This document shows, one piece after another, positions 24,401 to 35,264 of a stretch of 64,000 bases of DNA; position 1 is the stretch's first letter; every line of letters begins with the position of its first letter. This DNA is from Catellatospora tritici (GTDB lineage Bacteria; Actinomycetota; Actinomycetes; Mycobacteriales; Micromonosporaceae), in NCBI RefSeq assembly GCF_019083965.1, contig NZ_JAHRCY010000003.1, positions 384,706-448,705 of the forward strand, read 5' to 3'. Both the position numbers and the translations under genes were made by a program. Below the pieces are notes generated by a model that was given only the letters and a program-made list of their open reading frames with translations, was not told the DNA's origin and made no database searches.

Positions 24401-25651
24401 ATGAGCCTGGACCTGAGCCTGCCCACCGCCCTGCTGGCCGACGCGGCCGCCCGGCTGCTGCGGCTGCTGCCGGTGCGGGCGATCCGCCCCGGGCTGTCCG
24501 GCGTGCTGCTGCGCGGCGTCGGAAACCGGCTGGAGCTGCACGCCACCGATGGCGAGGCCGCGGCGAGCGTGGAGCTGCCCGCGCTGGTGCACACCGACGG
24601 CGAGGCGGTGCTGTCACGCCGCGCGCTGGCCGACACACTCGCCCACCTGGAGGCGCCGCAGCTGCGGGTCGCGGTCGAGGGCAGCCGGGTGGCCCTGCGT
24701 ACGCCCGGGGCCCGGTTCGCGCTGCCCCGGCTCGAATCCGCCGCCTCGGCTCCCGCCGGCGTTCCGCCCGCGCTCGGCACGGTGCCCGGCGCCCGCTTCG
24801 CCGCGGCTGCCGCCGCTGTGGCCGCTGCCGCCTCCCGCGAGGAGGCGCTGCCACTGTTCACCGGCGTACGGCTCCGCTCGACTGACGGGCGCCTGTCACT
24901 GCTGGCCACGGACCGCTTCCGCCTGGCCACCGCCACCCTGCCCTGGCAGCCCACACCAACCACCACCGGCCCGACCCCGGCCCCGGCCCTGGCCCCGACC
25001 TCGACCTCGGCCGACCCCGCCGCCGCGGTCGGTCCGGTCCCGGCCGAGACCGCTACCGCCACCGCCACCGCAGCCGAAGCCGCTGCCGGGGCTGGCGCGG
25101 CAGAGCTGGACGTGCTTGTGCCCGCGACGCTGCTGGCCGAGGTCACCCGGCTCTGCGCCTCGGCGGACGCGGTCACCCTGCACGGCGGTGACGGCCGCTG
25201 CGCGCTGTCCTGGCCCGGCTGGACCGTGACCGCGCCCTCGCTGGCCGCCACGTTCCCCGACGCGCAGCTGCGGCGCCTGCTGGAGGCCGAGCCCGCCGCC
25301 GAGGCCGTCGTCGACGCCGACGAACTGGCCCACGCGGTCCGCCGCGCCGCCCTGTACGCGGGCCCGACCGGCGGAGTCAGCCTCGACATCGCCGACGGGC
25401 AGCTGCGCGTACAGGGTCGGGACGCGCAGGCCGGGGAGTCCGACGAGACGCTGAAGGCCGAGACCTCCGGCGACCGGCTGACCCGGCACTACCAGTCACG
25501 CTTCCTGCTGGACGCGCTGCGCCCGTTCGCGGGCGGCCCGGTGCGTCTGCGACTACAGGCCGCTCTGCGTCCCACGGTGTTCAGCGCGCGCGAGGCCACC
25601 GACACCGACCTGCGCTACCTCGTCGTCCCCCTCCGCCGCGACCCCGAGTAA
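24401..25651 (+). CDS. DNA polymerase III beta-clamp (DnaN) paralogue
   Basis: A 416-residue protein with a sliding-clamp fold. Recognisable clamp blocks are the N-terminal LSGVLLRGVGNRLELHATDG, the highly conserved LLATDRFRLA at 168-176 and the C-terminal RYLVVPLR, where canonical clamps end in a hydrophobic M/P-x-R tail. Unusually, residues 183-234 form a Pro/Thr/Ala-rich low-complexity insert between the second and third domains, where a normal clamp has a short link. The housekeeping dnaN normally lies beside dnaA and gyrB; here the neighbours are MazG-like and NUDIX genes, so this is likely a second clamp. Start ATG 24401 is leaderless-type. Confidence 0.85.
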   Translation: MSLDLSLPTALLADAAARLLRLLPVRAIRPGLSGVLLRGVGNRLELHATDGEAAASVELPALVHTDGEAVLSRRALADTLAHLEAPQLRVAVEGSRVALRTPGARFALPRLESAASAPAGVPPALGTVPGARFAAAAAAVAAAASREEALPLFTGVRLRSTDGRLSLLATDRFRLATATLPWQPTPTTTGPTPAPALAPTSTSADPAAAVGPVPAETATATATAAEAAAGAGAAELDVLVPATLLAEVTRLCASADAVTLHGGDGRCALSWPGWTVTAPSLAATFPDAQLRRLLEAEPAAEAVVDADELAHAVRRAALYAGPTGGVSLDIADGQLRVQGRDAQAGESDETLKAETSGDRLTRHYQSRFLLDALRPFAGGPVRLRLQAALRPTVFSAREATDTDLRYLVVPLRRDPE

Positions 25652-25654
25652 ACG

Positions 25655-25710
25655 AGTAAGGAAGGGCACCTTCTTATCGCTTTCCGAGGTAGAAGGGCCC
25701 CTTTCTTAAC
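25655..25710. repeat. GGGCCC-type hairpin element, copy 2
   Basis: AAGGAAGGGCACCTTCTTATCG then, after a short loop, GAAGGGCCCCTTTCTTAA. Lies between the convergent clamp-like and NUDIX genes, where it could terminate both. Confidence 0.85.
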
Positions 25711-25740
25711 CACGCACGCTCGTGGCCTGCCGCGTGGCGA

Positions 25741-26289
25741 TCAGATGGTGGGTGCGGTGCCGGTGGCTCGCAGTTCGACGGCGAGGTCGACCAGCTCCGG
25801 GTACCACAGGCCGTCGGACAGCAGCAGCTCGCGGGCTTCGGCCAGGTGGACGGAGCGGACCTCGACGACCTGCTCGGCGTCGGCGGGGTTGAGTGGCGCG
25901 GCCTCGACGCTGACGTCGGCGTAGCACCACAGCCACGCCTGGCGCGGATGCGGATGGTGGGGGCGGTACGGCTCCGGCAGGTCCGATACGCACAGGTGCG
26001 CGCCGATCACGTGCAACGGCCCGTGCAGCACCGCGCCCGCTTCCTCCAGCAGTTCGCGGGCGGCGCACTCGGTCAGCGGCTCGTTGGCCTCGCGGCTGCC
26101 GCCGGGCAGGAACCACACCGGCCGCGCGTCGCGGCACAGCACGATCCGGTCGCCGTCGAACCCGACCACGTGCACCTTGGTGACCAGCTCATCCGGGGGG
26201 TTGTCGGTGGAGAACTGCCCGTCCACGCCCGCCCAGTTCCAGCGCTGGGGTGCGAACAGCAGGGGGAAGCGTTCGATCACCCCCGGCAT
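25741..26289 (-). CDS. NUDIX hydrolase
   Basis: A 182-residue NUDIX protein with a complete box: GGSREANEPLTECAARELLE followed by EAGA (G-x5-E-x7-REL-x-EE-x-G), at about residues 73-95. N- and C-terminal extensions (ERFPLLFAPQRWNWAGVDGQ and the segment ending LRATGTAPTI) are of the kind seen in actinobacterial NUDIX hydrolases of unknown substrate. The open frame continues far upstream through low-complexity DNA and is spurious; ATG 26289 (MPGVIERF) is the likely start. Confidence 0.85.
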   Translation of the reverse strand: MPGVIERFPLLFAPQRWNWAGVDGQFSTDNPPDELVTKVHVVGFDGDRIVLCRDARPVWFLPGGSREANEPLTECAARELLEEAGAVLHGPLHVIGAHLCVSDLPEPYRPHHPHPRQAWLWCYADVSVEAAPLNPADAEQVVEVRSVHLAEARELLLSDGLWYPELVDLAVELRATGTAPTI

Positions 26290-26864
26290 GCTATCGACGC
26301 CCCGCACTGTCCGTCCGCCCGCGCCGACCACGCCAGCCCCGCACCAACCGCGTGCCCGCATCCGCGCCCCGCGCCCCGCCGCGCAACGCCACGCCCCGCC
26401 CCGCGCCGGGCTACGCCCGCGTCGGGCCGCGCCCTGTCGGGCCGCGCCCTGTCGGGCCGCGCCCCGCACCCGCATGCCCACTGCGCGCCCGCAGGTCGCG
26501 ATCTTCGCCGTGTTGGAAGTGCAGTTTCGGGGAAACTGCGCGAATGGCGCCCAAGATTCGTGCAGTTTCCCCGAAACTGCAGCAACGGCGCGGGCGGGGC
26601 GCGGCCGGGGGGCGGCACGCGCGCAGCGCAGCGTGGCGTGGCGTGGCGTGGCGCGGCGCGGGGCGCGGGGCGTGGCGTTGCGCGTGGCGTGGCGTGGCGT
26701 GGCGCGGCGCGGGGCGCGGGGCGTGGCGTTGCGCGTGGCGTGGCGTGGCGCGGCGCGGGGCGCGGGGCGTGGCGTTGCGCGTGGCGTTGCGCGGCGCGGC
26801 GCGGGGCGTGGCGCGGGGCGCGTGGCGTGGCGCGGCGGGGCGTGCGTGGGTCCTGGGGTGGCGG
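26290..26864. repeat. Mosaic of tandem repeats around a palindrome (non-coding)
   Basis: No credible gene in 575 bp. It holds three copies of a 15-bp unit gtcgggccgcgccct (26421-26465), a type 2 palindrome (26521-26580), and a low-complexity array built of gcgtg/gcggg pentamer-like units in which a 46-51 bp higher-order unit recurs about three times (phrase cgtggcgttg at 26671, 26722 and 26768). The left side contains GCCGCGCAACGCCACG (26378-26393) and the right side its reverse complement (26780-26795), so the two flanks are partly inverted copies. Confidence 0.85.
26521..26580. repeat. Type 2 palindromic element (TTTCCCCGAAA arms), copy A
   Basis: Perfect inverted repeat of 19 bp: GCAGTTTCGGGGAAACTGC (26521-26539) and its reverse complement (26562-26580). 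The 22-nt loop read on the minus strand has CGAATCTTGGGCGCC, like the loop of the type 1 elements. Related copy at 60136-60206. Confidence 0.9.
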
Positions 26865-27698
26865 TCAGTGGGTGTGGTCGTCGTCGGGGGTGGCGTCGGG
26901 GCGGCCCGCGACGAGTTCCTGGATGCGGATCTTGGCGCGGATGGCGGGCCCGCGCAGCTGGCGTTCGCGCCAGTCGGCGCGGGCCAGCTTCGACTCGGCC
27001 TTCGGGGTCTCGGCGAGGTAGCGCCAGCGTGCCCAGGGCGAGTGGGGCCGGGCCAGTCGGATGGCGCCGACGTACAGCAGCACGGGGACGAAGATGCCCA
27101 GCAGCCCGGTCCAGATCTTGCCTTTCAGCAGGGTGATCGCGCACAGACACAGGTGGATCATGGCGCCGACCCCGGCGATGGCCCAGCCGACGGCGCCGGG
27201 GCCGAGGGCGCGGGCCTGGATCAGGTCGTCGATGCCGACCGGGCGCAGTCCGAGCACGAGCAGGCCGGTGAGGGCGATGGCGACGAAGACGGCGTCGATG
27301 GAGGTGCGGCCCGCCTCGGACCAGTACACGTCGTCCAGGTGCAGGATCAGGGCGAACTCGTCGAGCACGAGCGCCGATCCGATGCCGAACAGCCCGGCGG
27401 CGAGCGAGCGCCAGCCCACCAGGTCGTCCGGGATGGCCAGCCCGATCACGCCGCCGACCAGCATGAAGATCACACCGAAGACGACGTGGTGGATGTGCAT
27501 GCCGCCGGGGGTGACGTTGCCGGGCCACCACTTCACCTGTGCGCGGATCATGCGGACCGAGAACCGGATGAACGCGAAGCCGACGATGAACCCGGAGAAG
27601 AAGCAGAACAGGGGCAACCGCCCCGTTTCCACGACCGTGCGATGGAACCAGTCCGACACCCGGTACCCCCACCCCGGAGCTTTACTCGTATTCGCCAT
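26865..27698 (-). CDS. Multi-pass membrane protein, unknown function
   Basis: A 277-residue protein with about seven hydrophobic segments (LFCFFSGFIVGFAFIRF; VVFGVIFMLVGGVIGLA; a segment ending GIGSALVLDEFALIL; AVFVAIALTGLLVLGL; AIAGVGAMIHLCLCAITLL; GLLGIFVPVLLYVGAIRLA). A conserved-looking HIHH motif (GGMHIHHVVFG) and a DEFALILHLDDVYW segment suggest a metal site in the membrane. The C-terminus is basic and soluble. Widely seen as a hypothetical actinobacterial integral membrane protein; I cannot assign a function. Start ATG 27698 preferred over TTG 27713. Divergent from lysX. Confidence 0.75.
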   Translation of the reverse strand: MANTSKAPGWGYRVSDWFHRTVVETGRLPLFCFFSGFIVGFAFIRFSVRMIRAQVKWWPGNVTPGGMHIHHVVFGVIFMLVGGVIGLAIPDDLVGWRSLAAGLFGIGSALVLDEFALILHLDDVYWSEAGRTSIDAVFVAIALTGLLVLGLRPVGIDDLIQARALGPGAVGWAIAGVGAMIHLCLCAITLLKGKIWTGLLGIFVPVLLYVGAIRLARPHSPWARWRYLAETPKAESKLARADWRERQLRGPAIRAKIRIQELVAGRPDATPDDDHTH

Positions 27699-27726
27699 GT
27701 TAGGGCCATCCAAGTGCCATATGTTC

Positions 27727-27766
27727 GGAGTTGACGCTGCTCAGGAGGAGTTGACGCTGCTCAGGA
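27727..27766. repeat. 20-bp perfect tandem duplication upstream of lysX
   Basis: ggagttgacgctgctcagga occurs twice back to back (27727-27746 and 27747-27766). Each copy contains TTGACG, a -35-like hexamer, in the gap between the divergent membrane-protein and lysX genes. Confidence 0.9.
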
Positions 27767-27778
27767 TCGGGGTGCCCG

Positions 27779-31054
<3,276 letters not shown>

Positions 31055-31063
<9 letters not shown>

Positions 31064-31137
31064 CTCCGAGCCTCCCCCCGAACCGACCTCCGCGCCTCCC
31101 CCCGACCTCCGCGCCTCCCCCCGACCTCCGCGCCTGG
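31055..31137. repeat. 19-bp tandem array starting at the lysX stop region
   Basis: Three copies of gacctccgcgcctcccccc (from 31085, 31104 and 31123) follow degenerate copies; the end of lysX itself, cgcgcctcccactgactcc, is a diverged unit that includes the stop codon. Confidence 0.8.
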
Positions 31138-31156
31138 CCCTCTGCGCCGCGCGTTC

Positions 31157-31237
31157 AAGATCGCGCAAGTTGCCGGGCAATCGGGGGTATCCGGGGCACT
31201 CTTTCGCCCGACTGCCAGGCAACTTGCACGATCTTGG
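31157..31237. repeat. Type 1 palindromic element, copy E
   Basis: Arms AAGATCGCGCAAGTTGCCGG and CCAGGCAACTTGCACGATCTT (nearly perfect, about 28 bp with extension), loop with GGGGGTATCCGGGGCACTC. Between lysX and the GT8 gene, both plus strand. Confidence 0.85.
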
Positions 31238-31334
31238 CCCGGGGCACGACGACACGGTCGGCCGAACCGGCAGAAGTTGCTGCAAGTTCAGTCATCTTTT
31301 GAAATGAAATAACATTCACGTGCGGCTTTCTTGC

Positions 31335-31340
31335 TATACC
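31335..31340 (+). promoter_or_regulatory. Putative -10 element of GT8 gene in AT-rich patch
   Basis: TATACC, 7 nt before ATG 31348. The preceding 45 bp (31289-31335) are unusually A+T-rich for this genome, as expected for a promoter. Confidence 0.4.
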
Positions 31341-31347
31341 GGCGGGC

Positions 31348-32214
31348 ATGGATATCGCCTTCGCCGTGGACGAGACGTACGCCGAGCACGCGCAGGTCGC
31401 GATGGAGTCCGTGCTGGAGTGCCACCCCGGCCGTGACGGCATCGTGTTCTGGCTGCTCACCACCGACGACGTGGCCAAGACCAGGAGTGGCCACCTGGGC
31501 CGCCAGCTCGACGGCCGCGCCGAGCTGCGCCTGCTGACCTGCGGCGACGAGTTCCGCAGCCTGCCGGTGGCCGAACCGGACTGGCTCGACTACCTCAGCC
31601 CTGGCATGTACCTGCGCCTGCTGCTGCCCGAACTGGTCGGCGACGGCCCGCGTCGCCTGCTCTACCTCGACGCCGACACTGCGGCCTGTGGCGACCTGGC
31701 GCCGCTGTGGACGGTTCCACTGGACGAGCAGCTGGTGCCGCTGGACGAGCAGCTGGTGCCGCTGCACGAGCAGCTGGTGCTGGGGGCGGTGCGCGACGCG
31801 TACAACCCCACCCTGGACGCCCAGGGCGGCATCCCGGGTGCCGGACCTGACGTCGACGGTGGCGCGGCGTACTTCAACTCCGGGATGCTGCTGATCAACC
31901 TGGCCGCGTGGCGCGCGCAGGACGTGACCGGCCGGTGCCTGGACTACCTCGCCGCCAACGCGTCCCGGCTGCGCTTTCCCGACCAGGACGCGCTCAACCT
32001 GGCCGCCTCCGGCCGCTGGCTGCGGCTGCCGCACCGGTGGAACCACATGCGCAGCTACGACCTGGAACCCGGCCCGGACGCGCCGTGGCCCGACACCGAC
32101 GTGCGGATCATGCACTTCGCGGGGCGGCGCAAGCCCTGGACCGAGGGATTCCGCCCCGGACACCGCCTGGCCCGCTACCGACGGCTCGCCGCGGCCGTGG
32201 CGGCGTACGCGTAG
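31348..32214 (+). CDS. Family 8 glycosyltransferase with internal 7-residue repeats
   Basis: A 288-residue retaining glycosyltransferase (GT8, LgtC/WaaJ-like), using a nucleotide sugar. The N-terminus MDIAFAVDETYAEHAQVAMESVL and the metal-binding DAD motif (residues 108-110 in LLYLDADT) are clear, as are YFNSGMLLINLAAWR, FPDQDALNL and the C-terminal HFAGRRKPW. Residues 124-144 are three tandem copies of PLDEQLV (one reads PLHEQLV), encoded by a 21-bp DNA repeat, inserted where family members have a single short loop before LGAVRD. Probably modifies an envelope glycan, given neighbouring wall genes. Short C-terminus, no membrane segment. Confidence 0.9.
   Translation: MDIAFAVDETYAEHAQVAMESVLECHPGRDGIVFWLLTTDDVAKTRSGHLGRQLDGRAELRLLTCGDEFRSLPVAEPDWLDYLSPGMYLRLLLPELVGDGPRRLLYLDADTAACGDLAPLWTVPLDEQLVPLDEQLVPLHEQLVLGAVRDAYNPTLDAQGGIPGAGPDVDGGAAYFNSGMLLINLAAWRAQDVTGRCLDYLAANASRLRFPDQDALNLAASGRWLRLPHRWNHMRSYDLEPGPDAPWPDTDVRIMHFAGRRKPWTEGFRPGHRLARYRRLAAAVAAYA
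31717..31779 (+). repeat. 21-bp in-frame tandem repeat inside the GT8 gene
   Basis: Three copies of a 21-bp unit encoding PLDEQLV / PLDEQLV / PLHEQLV. Copies differ by one to two bases, so the expansion is recent. Confidence 0.9.
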
Positions 32215-32248
32215 CCTTCTCTGTCCGATCAGGCCTGCCTCATTTGGA

Positions 32249-32272
32249 CTGTTTGTTATGTTATGCAAACAG
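32249..32272. promoter_or_regulatory. Inverted repeat upstream of deacetylase gene
   Basis: CTGTTTG (32249-32255), 10-nt spacer, CAAACAG (32266-32272). It overlaps TATGTT (32257-32262), a possible -10, so it may be an operator. Confidence 0.4.
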
Positions 32273-32289
32273 AGGTCGGTGGAGGTGCC

Positions 32290-33216
32290 ATGAGCGCCGG
32301 AGCGAGACCCCGGAAGGCGAGCCGAGGACTGCTCGCCGTGCTGGCCCTGGTCGTGGTGGTGCTCGGAGCCGGATTTCTGCTGGGACGCGTCAGCGGCGGA
32401 CTCGGGGCAACCCAGGCCTGGCTGAGCCGGGTCGGCCCCGACGGGCACGGGGAGGACGTCGTAGACGTCGGCGGGCGCCCGGCCGCGTTGCCGCCGCTGC
32501 CGCCCCGGGCCGAGCCGATCACCGGGCCGGGGCGCCCGCCGCTGGCCCCGCAGCGTTTCGGTCCCGCCGGCAGCCGCTACACCACCGGCACCCCGGAGGT
32601 GGCGCTGACCTTCGACGACGGTCCGGATCCCACCTGGACCCCGATCGTGGTCGCGCTGCTGCACGAGTATCGGGTCAAGGCGACGTTCTGTCTGATCGGC
32701 GCGAGCGTGGCGAAGTATCCGCAGCTCGTACGGGACATCGTGGCGGAGGGTCATACGCTGTGCAACCACAGCTGGTCCCACGACCTGAAGCTCGGCCAGC
32801 GCGAGCCCGACCACATCCTGGCCGACCTGCGGCGCACCAACCGCGCCATCCAGGCCGCCGCGCCGGGCGCGCGCGTCTCCTATTTCCGGCAGCCCGGCGG
32901 GGTATGGACCAAGGAGGTGGTTGCGGCCGCCCGGGAACTCGGTATGACCGCGCTGCACTGGCAGGTCGACCCGAAGGACTGGGTGCTGCCGCTGAAACGG
33001 CCCGCCGAGATCGCGGCCTTCGTCGACGCGGCCACCCGCGACGGCTCGATCGTGCTGCTGCACGACGGCGGCGGAGACCGGGGCGGCACCGCCATGGCGC
33101 TGCGCACCATTCTGCCGACCCTGCTGGCCAGGTTCCACCTGGCCGCGCTGCCCCCGGGTGTGGACCCGCCCCGCCGATTCGGCCTGGACCGGCCCGAACA
33201 CCCGGGGCAGCGATAG
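32290..33216 (+). CDS. Secreted/membrane-anchored polysaccharide deacetylase (NodB, CE4)
   Basis: A 308-residue CE4 enzyme. After a basic start, residues 12-35 form a signal anchor (GLLAVLALVVVVLGAGFLLG), then a Pro-rich stalk. The NodB domain shows TFDDGPD (catalytic Asp109/Asp110), the metal-binding HSWSHD (His160, His164), RQPGG and the distal LLHDGGG. It would N-deacetylate peptidoglycan or another exported N-acetylhexosamine polymer. ATG 32290 has GGAGG at 32281-32285. It converges on the lysozyme-like wall protein gene with a 5-nt gap. Confidence 0.92.
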   Translation: MSAGARPRKASRGLLAVLALVVVVLGAGFLLGRVSGGLGATQAWLSRVGPDGHGEDVVDVGGRPAALPPLPPRAEPITGPGRPPLAPQRFGPAGSRYTTGTPEVALTFDDGPDPTWTPIVVALLHEYRVKATFCLIGASVAKYPQLVRDIVAEGHTLCNHSWSHDLKLGQREPDHILADLRRTNRAIQAAAPGARVSYFRQPGGVWTKEVVAAARELGMTALHWQVDPKDWVLPLKRPAEIAAFVDAATRDGSIVLLHDGGGDRGGTAMALRTILPTLLARFHLAALPPGVDPPRRFGLDRPEHPGQR

Positions 33217-33221
33217 GGGAA

Positions 33222-34166
33222 CTACCGGTTGATGGCGTCGACGACCTGCTGCGCCCGCCACTCGTGCTTGGCGTAGGCGTACGGGAAGCCGGAGATCTGC
33301 ACCGCCTGCACGGCGTCGGTCAGCGCCATGTTCTGCCAGCCGTACACGTTGACCAGCGCCTTGTAGAACTGGGTCGCGGCGTACTTCGGCTGCATCAGGT
33401 CACGCACCGCGCCCCAGCCGGAGCTGGGCCGCTGCTGGAACAGGCCGACCGAGTCGTGGTCGGAGCCCTGGCCCTCGTTGGTGTAGTCGTACGACTCCGG
33501 CAGCACCGTGCTGGCCAGGTTGTACAGGTTGCTCTCCTGCATCGAGCAGGCCACGGCCAGCACCATCGCGCGCTCGGGCAGCTTCATCGCCTGGGCGGCC
33601 TGCACGATCGCCTGCGCGTTGCGCATCTGGGTCAGGTCCAGCCCGGCCACCGGCGTCAGCACGACAGCCTTCGGCTTCGGCTTCGCCACTGCCTTCGGCT
33701 TCGGCTTGGCCACCGCCTTCGGCTTGGCGACGACCTTGGGCTTGGCCACGGTCTTGGGCTTGGTGACCGTCTTCGGCTTGGTCACCGACTTCGGCTTGGC
33801 GGCCGCGGCCACCGCGCCCTTTGGTGCCAGCTGCACGATCTCGGCAGCCATGCGCTGGATCCGGTCGAACGAACGGCTCGCCGCCTTCTCGGCGCCGTCG
33901 TGGCTCTCCCGGCTGACCGCGGCGCGCAGCGCCACAGCGGTCGCCACGGAGTGGTCGGGCTCCGGGGTGTCGGCACCGGCGACGACGCCGCCGAGCGCGG
34001 CCGCGCCCAGCATGCCGGCCAGGCCAGTGACGGCCAGCGCGCGCCGGGGGTCGACCGCCCGCAGGCGGGCCACCAGAGCCTTGAGGGATTCGGTACGGGG
34101 GTTCTGGCGGGCGACCACGGGGGAGTGGTCGGTCCCGCACTGCTCGTGTGCTTCATTGCCACGCAT
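33222..34166 (-). CDS. Lysozyme-like cell-wall protein with Lys-Pro repeat stalk
   Basis: 314 residues. A hydrophobic segment at about 43-65 (ALAVTGLAGMLGAAALGGVVAG) acts as signal or anchor; residues 123-168 are a repeat of KPK(A/T/V)V(A/T) units giving a stiff cationic stalk; residues 185-314 resemble the lysozyme-like domain common in actinobacterial wall proteins (AVACSMQESNLYNL, HDSVGLFQQRPSSGWG, KYAATQFYKAL). Glu211 in MQES is the candidate catalytic acid. It may cleave or bind peptidoglycan. TAGGAT (34173-34178) lies 6 nt before ATG 34166, so it is probably leaderless. Confidence 0.75.
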   Translation of the reverse strand: MRGNEAHEQCGTDHSPVVARQNPRTESLKALVARLRAVDPRRALAVTGLAGMLGAAALGGVVAGADTPEPDHSVATAVALRAAVSRESHDGAEKAASRSFDRIQRMAAEIVQLAPKGAVAAAAKPKSVTKPKTVTKPKTVAKPKVVAKPKAVAKPKPKAVAKPKPKAVVLTPVAGLDLTQMRNAQAIVQAAQAMKLPERAMVLAVACSMQESNLYNLASTVLPESYDYTNEGQGSDHDSVGLFQQRPSSGWGAVRDLMQPKYAATQFYKALVNVYGWQNMALTDAVQAVQISGFPYAYAKHEWRAQQVVDAINR

Positions 34167-34172
34167 TCGGCG

Positions 34173-34178
34173 ATCCTA
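34173..34178 (-). promoter_or_regulatory. Putative -10 element of leaderless lysozyme-like gene
   Basis: TAGGAT on the minus strand, 6 nt before ATG 34166. The rest of the 279-bp gap to the next gene holds only a degenerate GGGGCC hairpin near 34239-34263. Confidence 0.5.
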
Positions 34179-34445
34179 GAAAGGGTTCTTGCCAGTGCCC
34201 ACCTGGGAATAGTGATGGAGTTCACTGTCACGCGGGGCGAAGGCCCTGGTAAGGGGCCTCTTCGGTTCGTCCGGCTGAGGTGTCACTAGTACGTTCGGCC
34301 GAGGTCCGCCCGGCAGGCGGCGCCCGCCGTTACGAGCTGATTGGTCAGCCTCAGCGGCGGAAACAGACCTGCCGCGACGATCGGGACAGGTCGTCCCCTG
34401 CTGGTGGCGCCTGCCCGATAGCGTGGGGACGACCTTGGAGGGAGG

Positions 34446-35225
34446 GTGGCGGTGGACTGGAATCTGCTGGCCTGCGCCCGGCACCACCTCACGTACGCGC
34501 CGGATGAGCCGGAGCTGCGCGAGCACCTGCACGTGGCCACCCCGGCGGGAGCGGCCTGGCGCTGCCTGCGCTGCGGTGATTTCGTGCCGGGCAAGCCGCG
34601 TGCGTCCGGCCCCGCCGACGACGCCCCGGTGCCCATGCGGGGGCAGCTGCTGCGCGACGCGGTGATCCTGCGGCTGCTGGCCGTCGAGCGGTTCCTGCGC
34701 GGCCTGCTGCTGGTGCTGGCGGGCTGGGCCGTGCTCCGCTTCCGCAGCCACCAGGGCGAGGTACGGACCCAGTTCGACACGACGCTGCCGCTGCTGCAGC
34801 CGCTGGCCGACCGGCTGCACTGGAACCTGCGCGACTCGCCGCTGCTGCACCTGGTCGAACGGGCGCTGGCCACCGAGCCCAAGACGCTGACGCTGGTCGC
34901 GCTGGGGCTGTTCGGCTACGGCGGGCTGCAGATGGTGGAGGGGGTCGGGCTCTGGCTGCTCAAACGCTGGGGCGAGTACCTGGCCGCCGTGGCGACCTCA
35001 CTGTTCATTCCACTCGAGGTGTACGAGCTGATCGAGAAGGTCACCTGGGTGCGCGTCGCCGCCCTGCTGATCAACATCGGTGCGGTGGTCTTCCTCGTCT
35101 ACCGCAAGCGCCTGTTCGGCGTACGCGGCGGCCACGCGGCGGCCGAGGCCGAGTACCACCACGAGAGTCTGCTGCAGGTTGCCCGCGCGGCCAGCATGGC
35201 CACCGCACGCGAGGAGCCCGCCTGA
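34446..35225 (+). CDS. DUF2127 membrane protein with N-terminal Cys/His segment
   Basis: A 259-residue protein of the DUF2127 family, function unknown. The first 60 residues hold several Cys/His residues (CARHH, WRCLRCGDFVPG) that could bind zinc. Four hydrophobic helices follow (GLLLVLAGWAVLRF; LTLVALGLFGYGGLQMVEGV; YLAAVATSLFIPLEVYELI; VAALLINIGAVVFLVY); the block WLLKRWGEYLA..ATS.FIPLEVYEL is diagnostic of DUF2127. GTG 34446 follows GGAGGGAGG. The stop codon lies inside a terminator hairpin. Confidence 0.85.
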   Translation: MAVDWNLLACARHHLTYAPDEPELREHLHVATPAGAAWRCLRCGDFVPGKPRASGPADDAPVPMRGQLLRDAVILRLLAVERFLRGLLLVLAGWAVLRFRSHQGEVRTQFDTTLPLLQPLADRLHWNLRDSPLLHLVERALATEPKTLTLVALGLFGYGGLQMVEGVGLWLLKRWGEYLAAVATSLFIPLEVYELIEKVTWVRVAALLINIGAVVFLVYRKRLFGVRGGHAAAEAEYHHESLLQVARAASMATAREEPA

Positions 35226-35242
35226 ACGAGCAGGCGGGCTCC
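35213..35242. terminator. Hairpin terminator at the end of the DUF2127 gene
   Basis: Perfect 12-bp stem GGAGCCCGCCTG / CAGGCGGGCTCC with a 6-nt loop, overlapping the TGA stop and lying before the convergent DUF937 gene end. Confidence 0.7.
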
Positions 35243-35264
35243 GGTCCTTCGGATGCGGGCAGGG

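Noticed and set aside
26290-27672. Long minus-strand frame joining the NUDIX gene through the repeat block
   Set aside because: The added translation is repeats of Pro/Arg/His/Thr from low-complexity DNA; the NUDIX gene itself ends its homology at ATG 26289.
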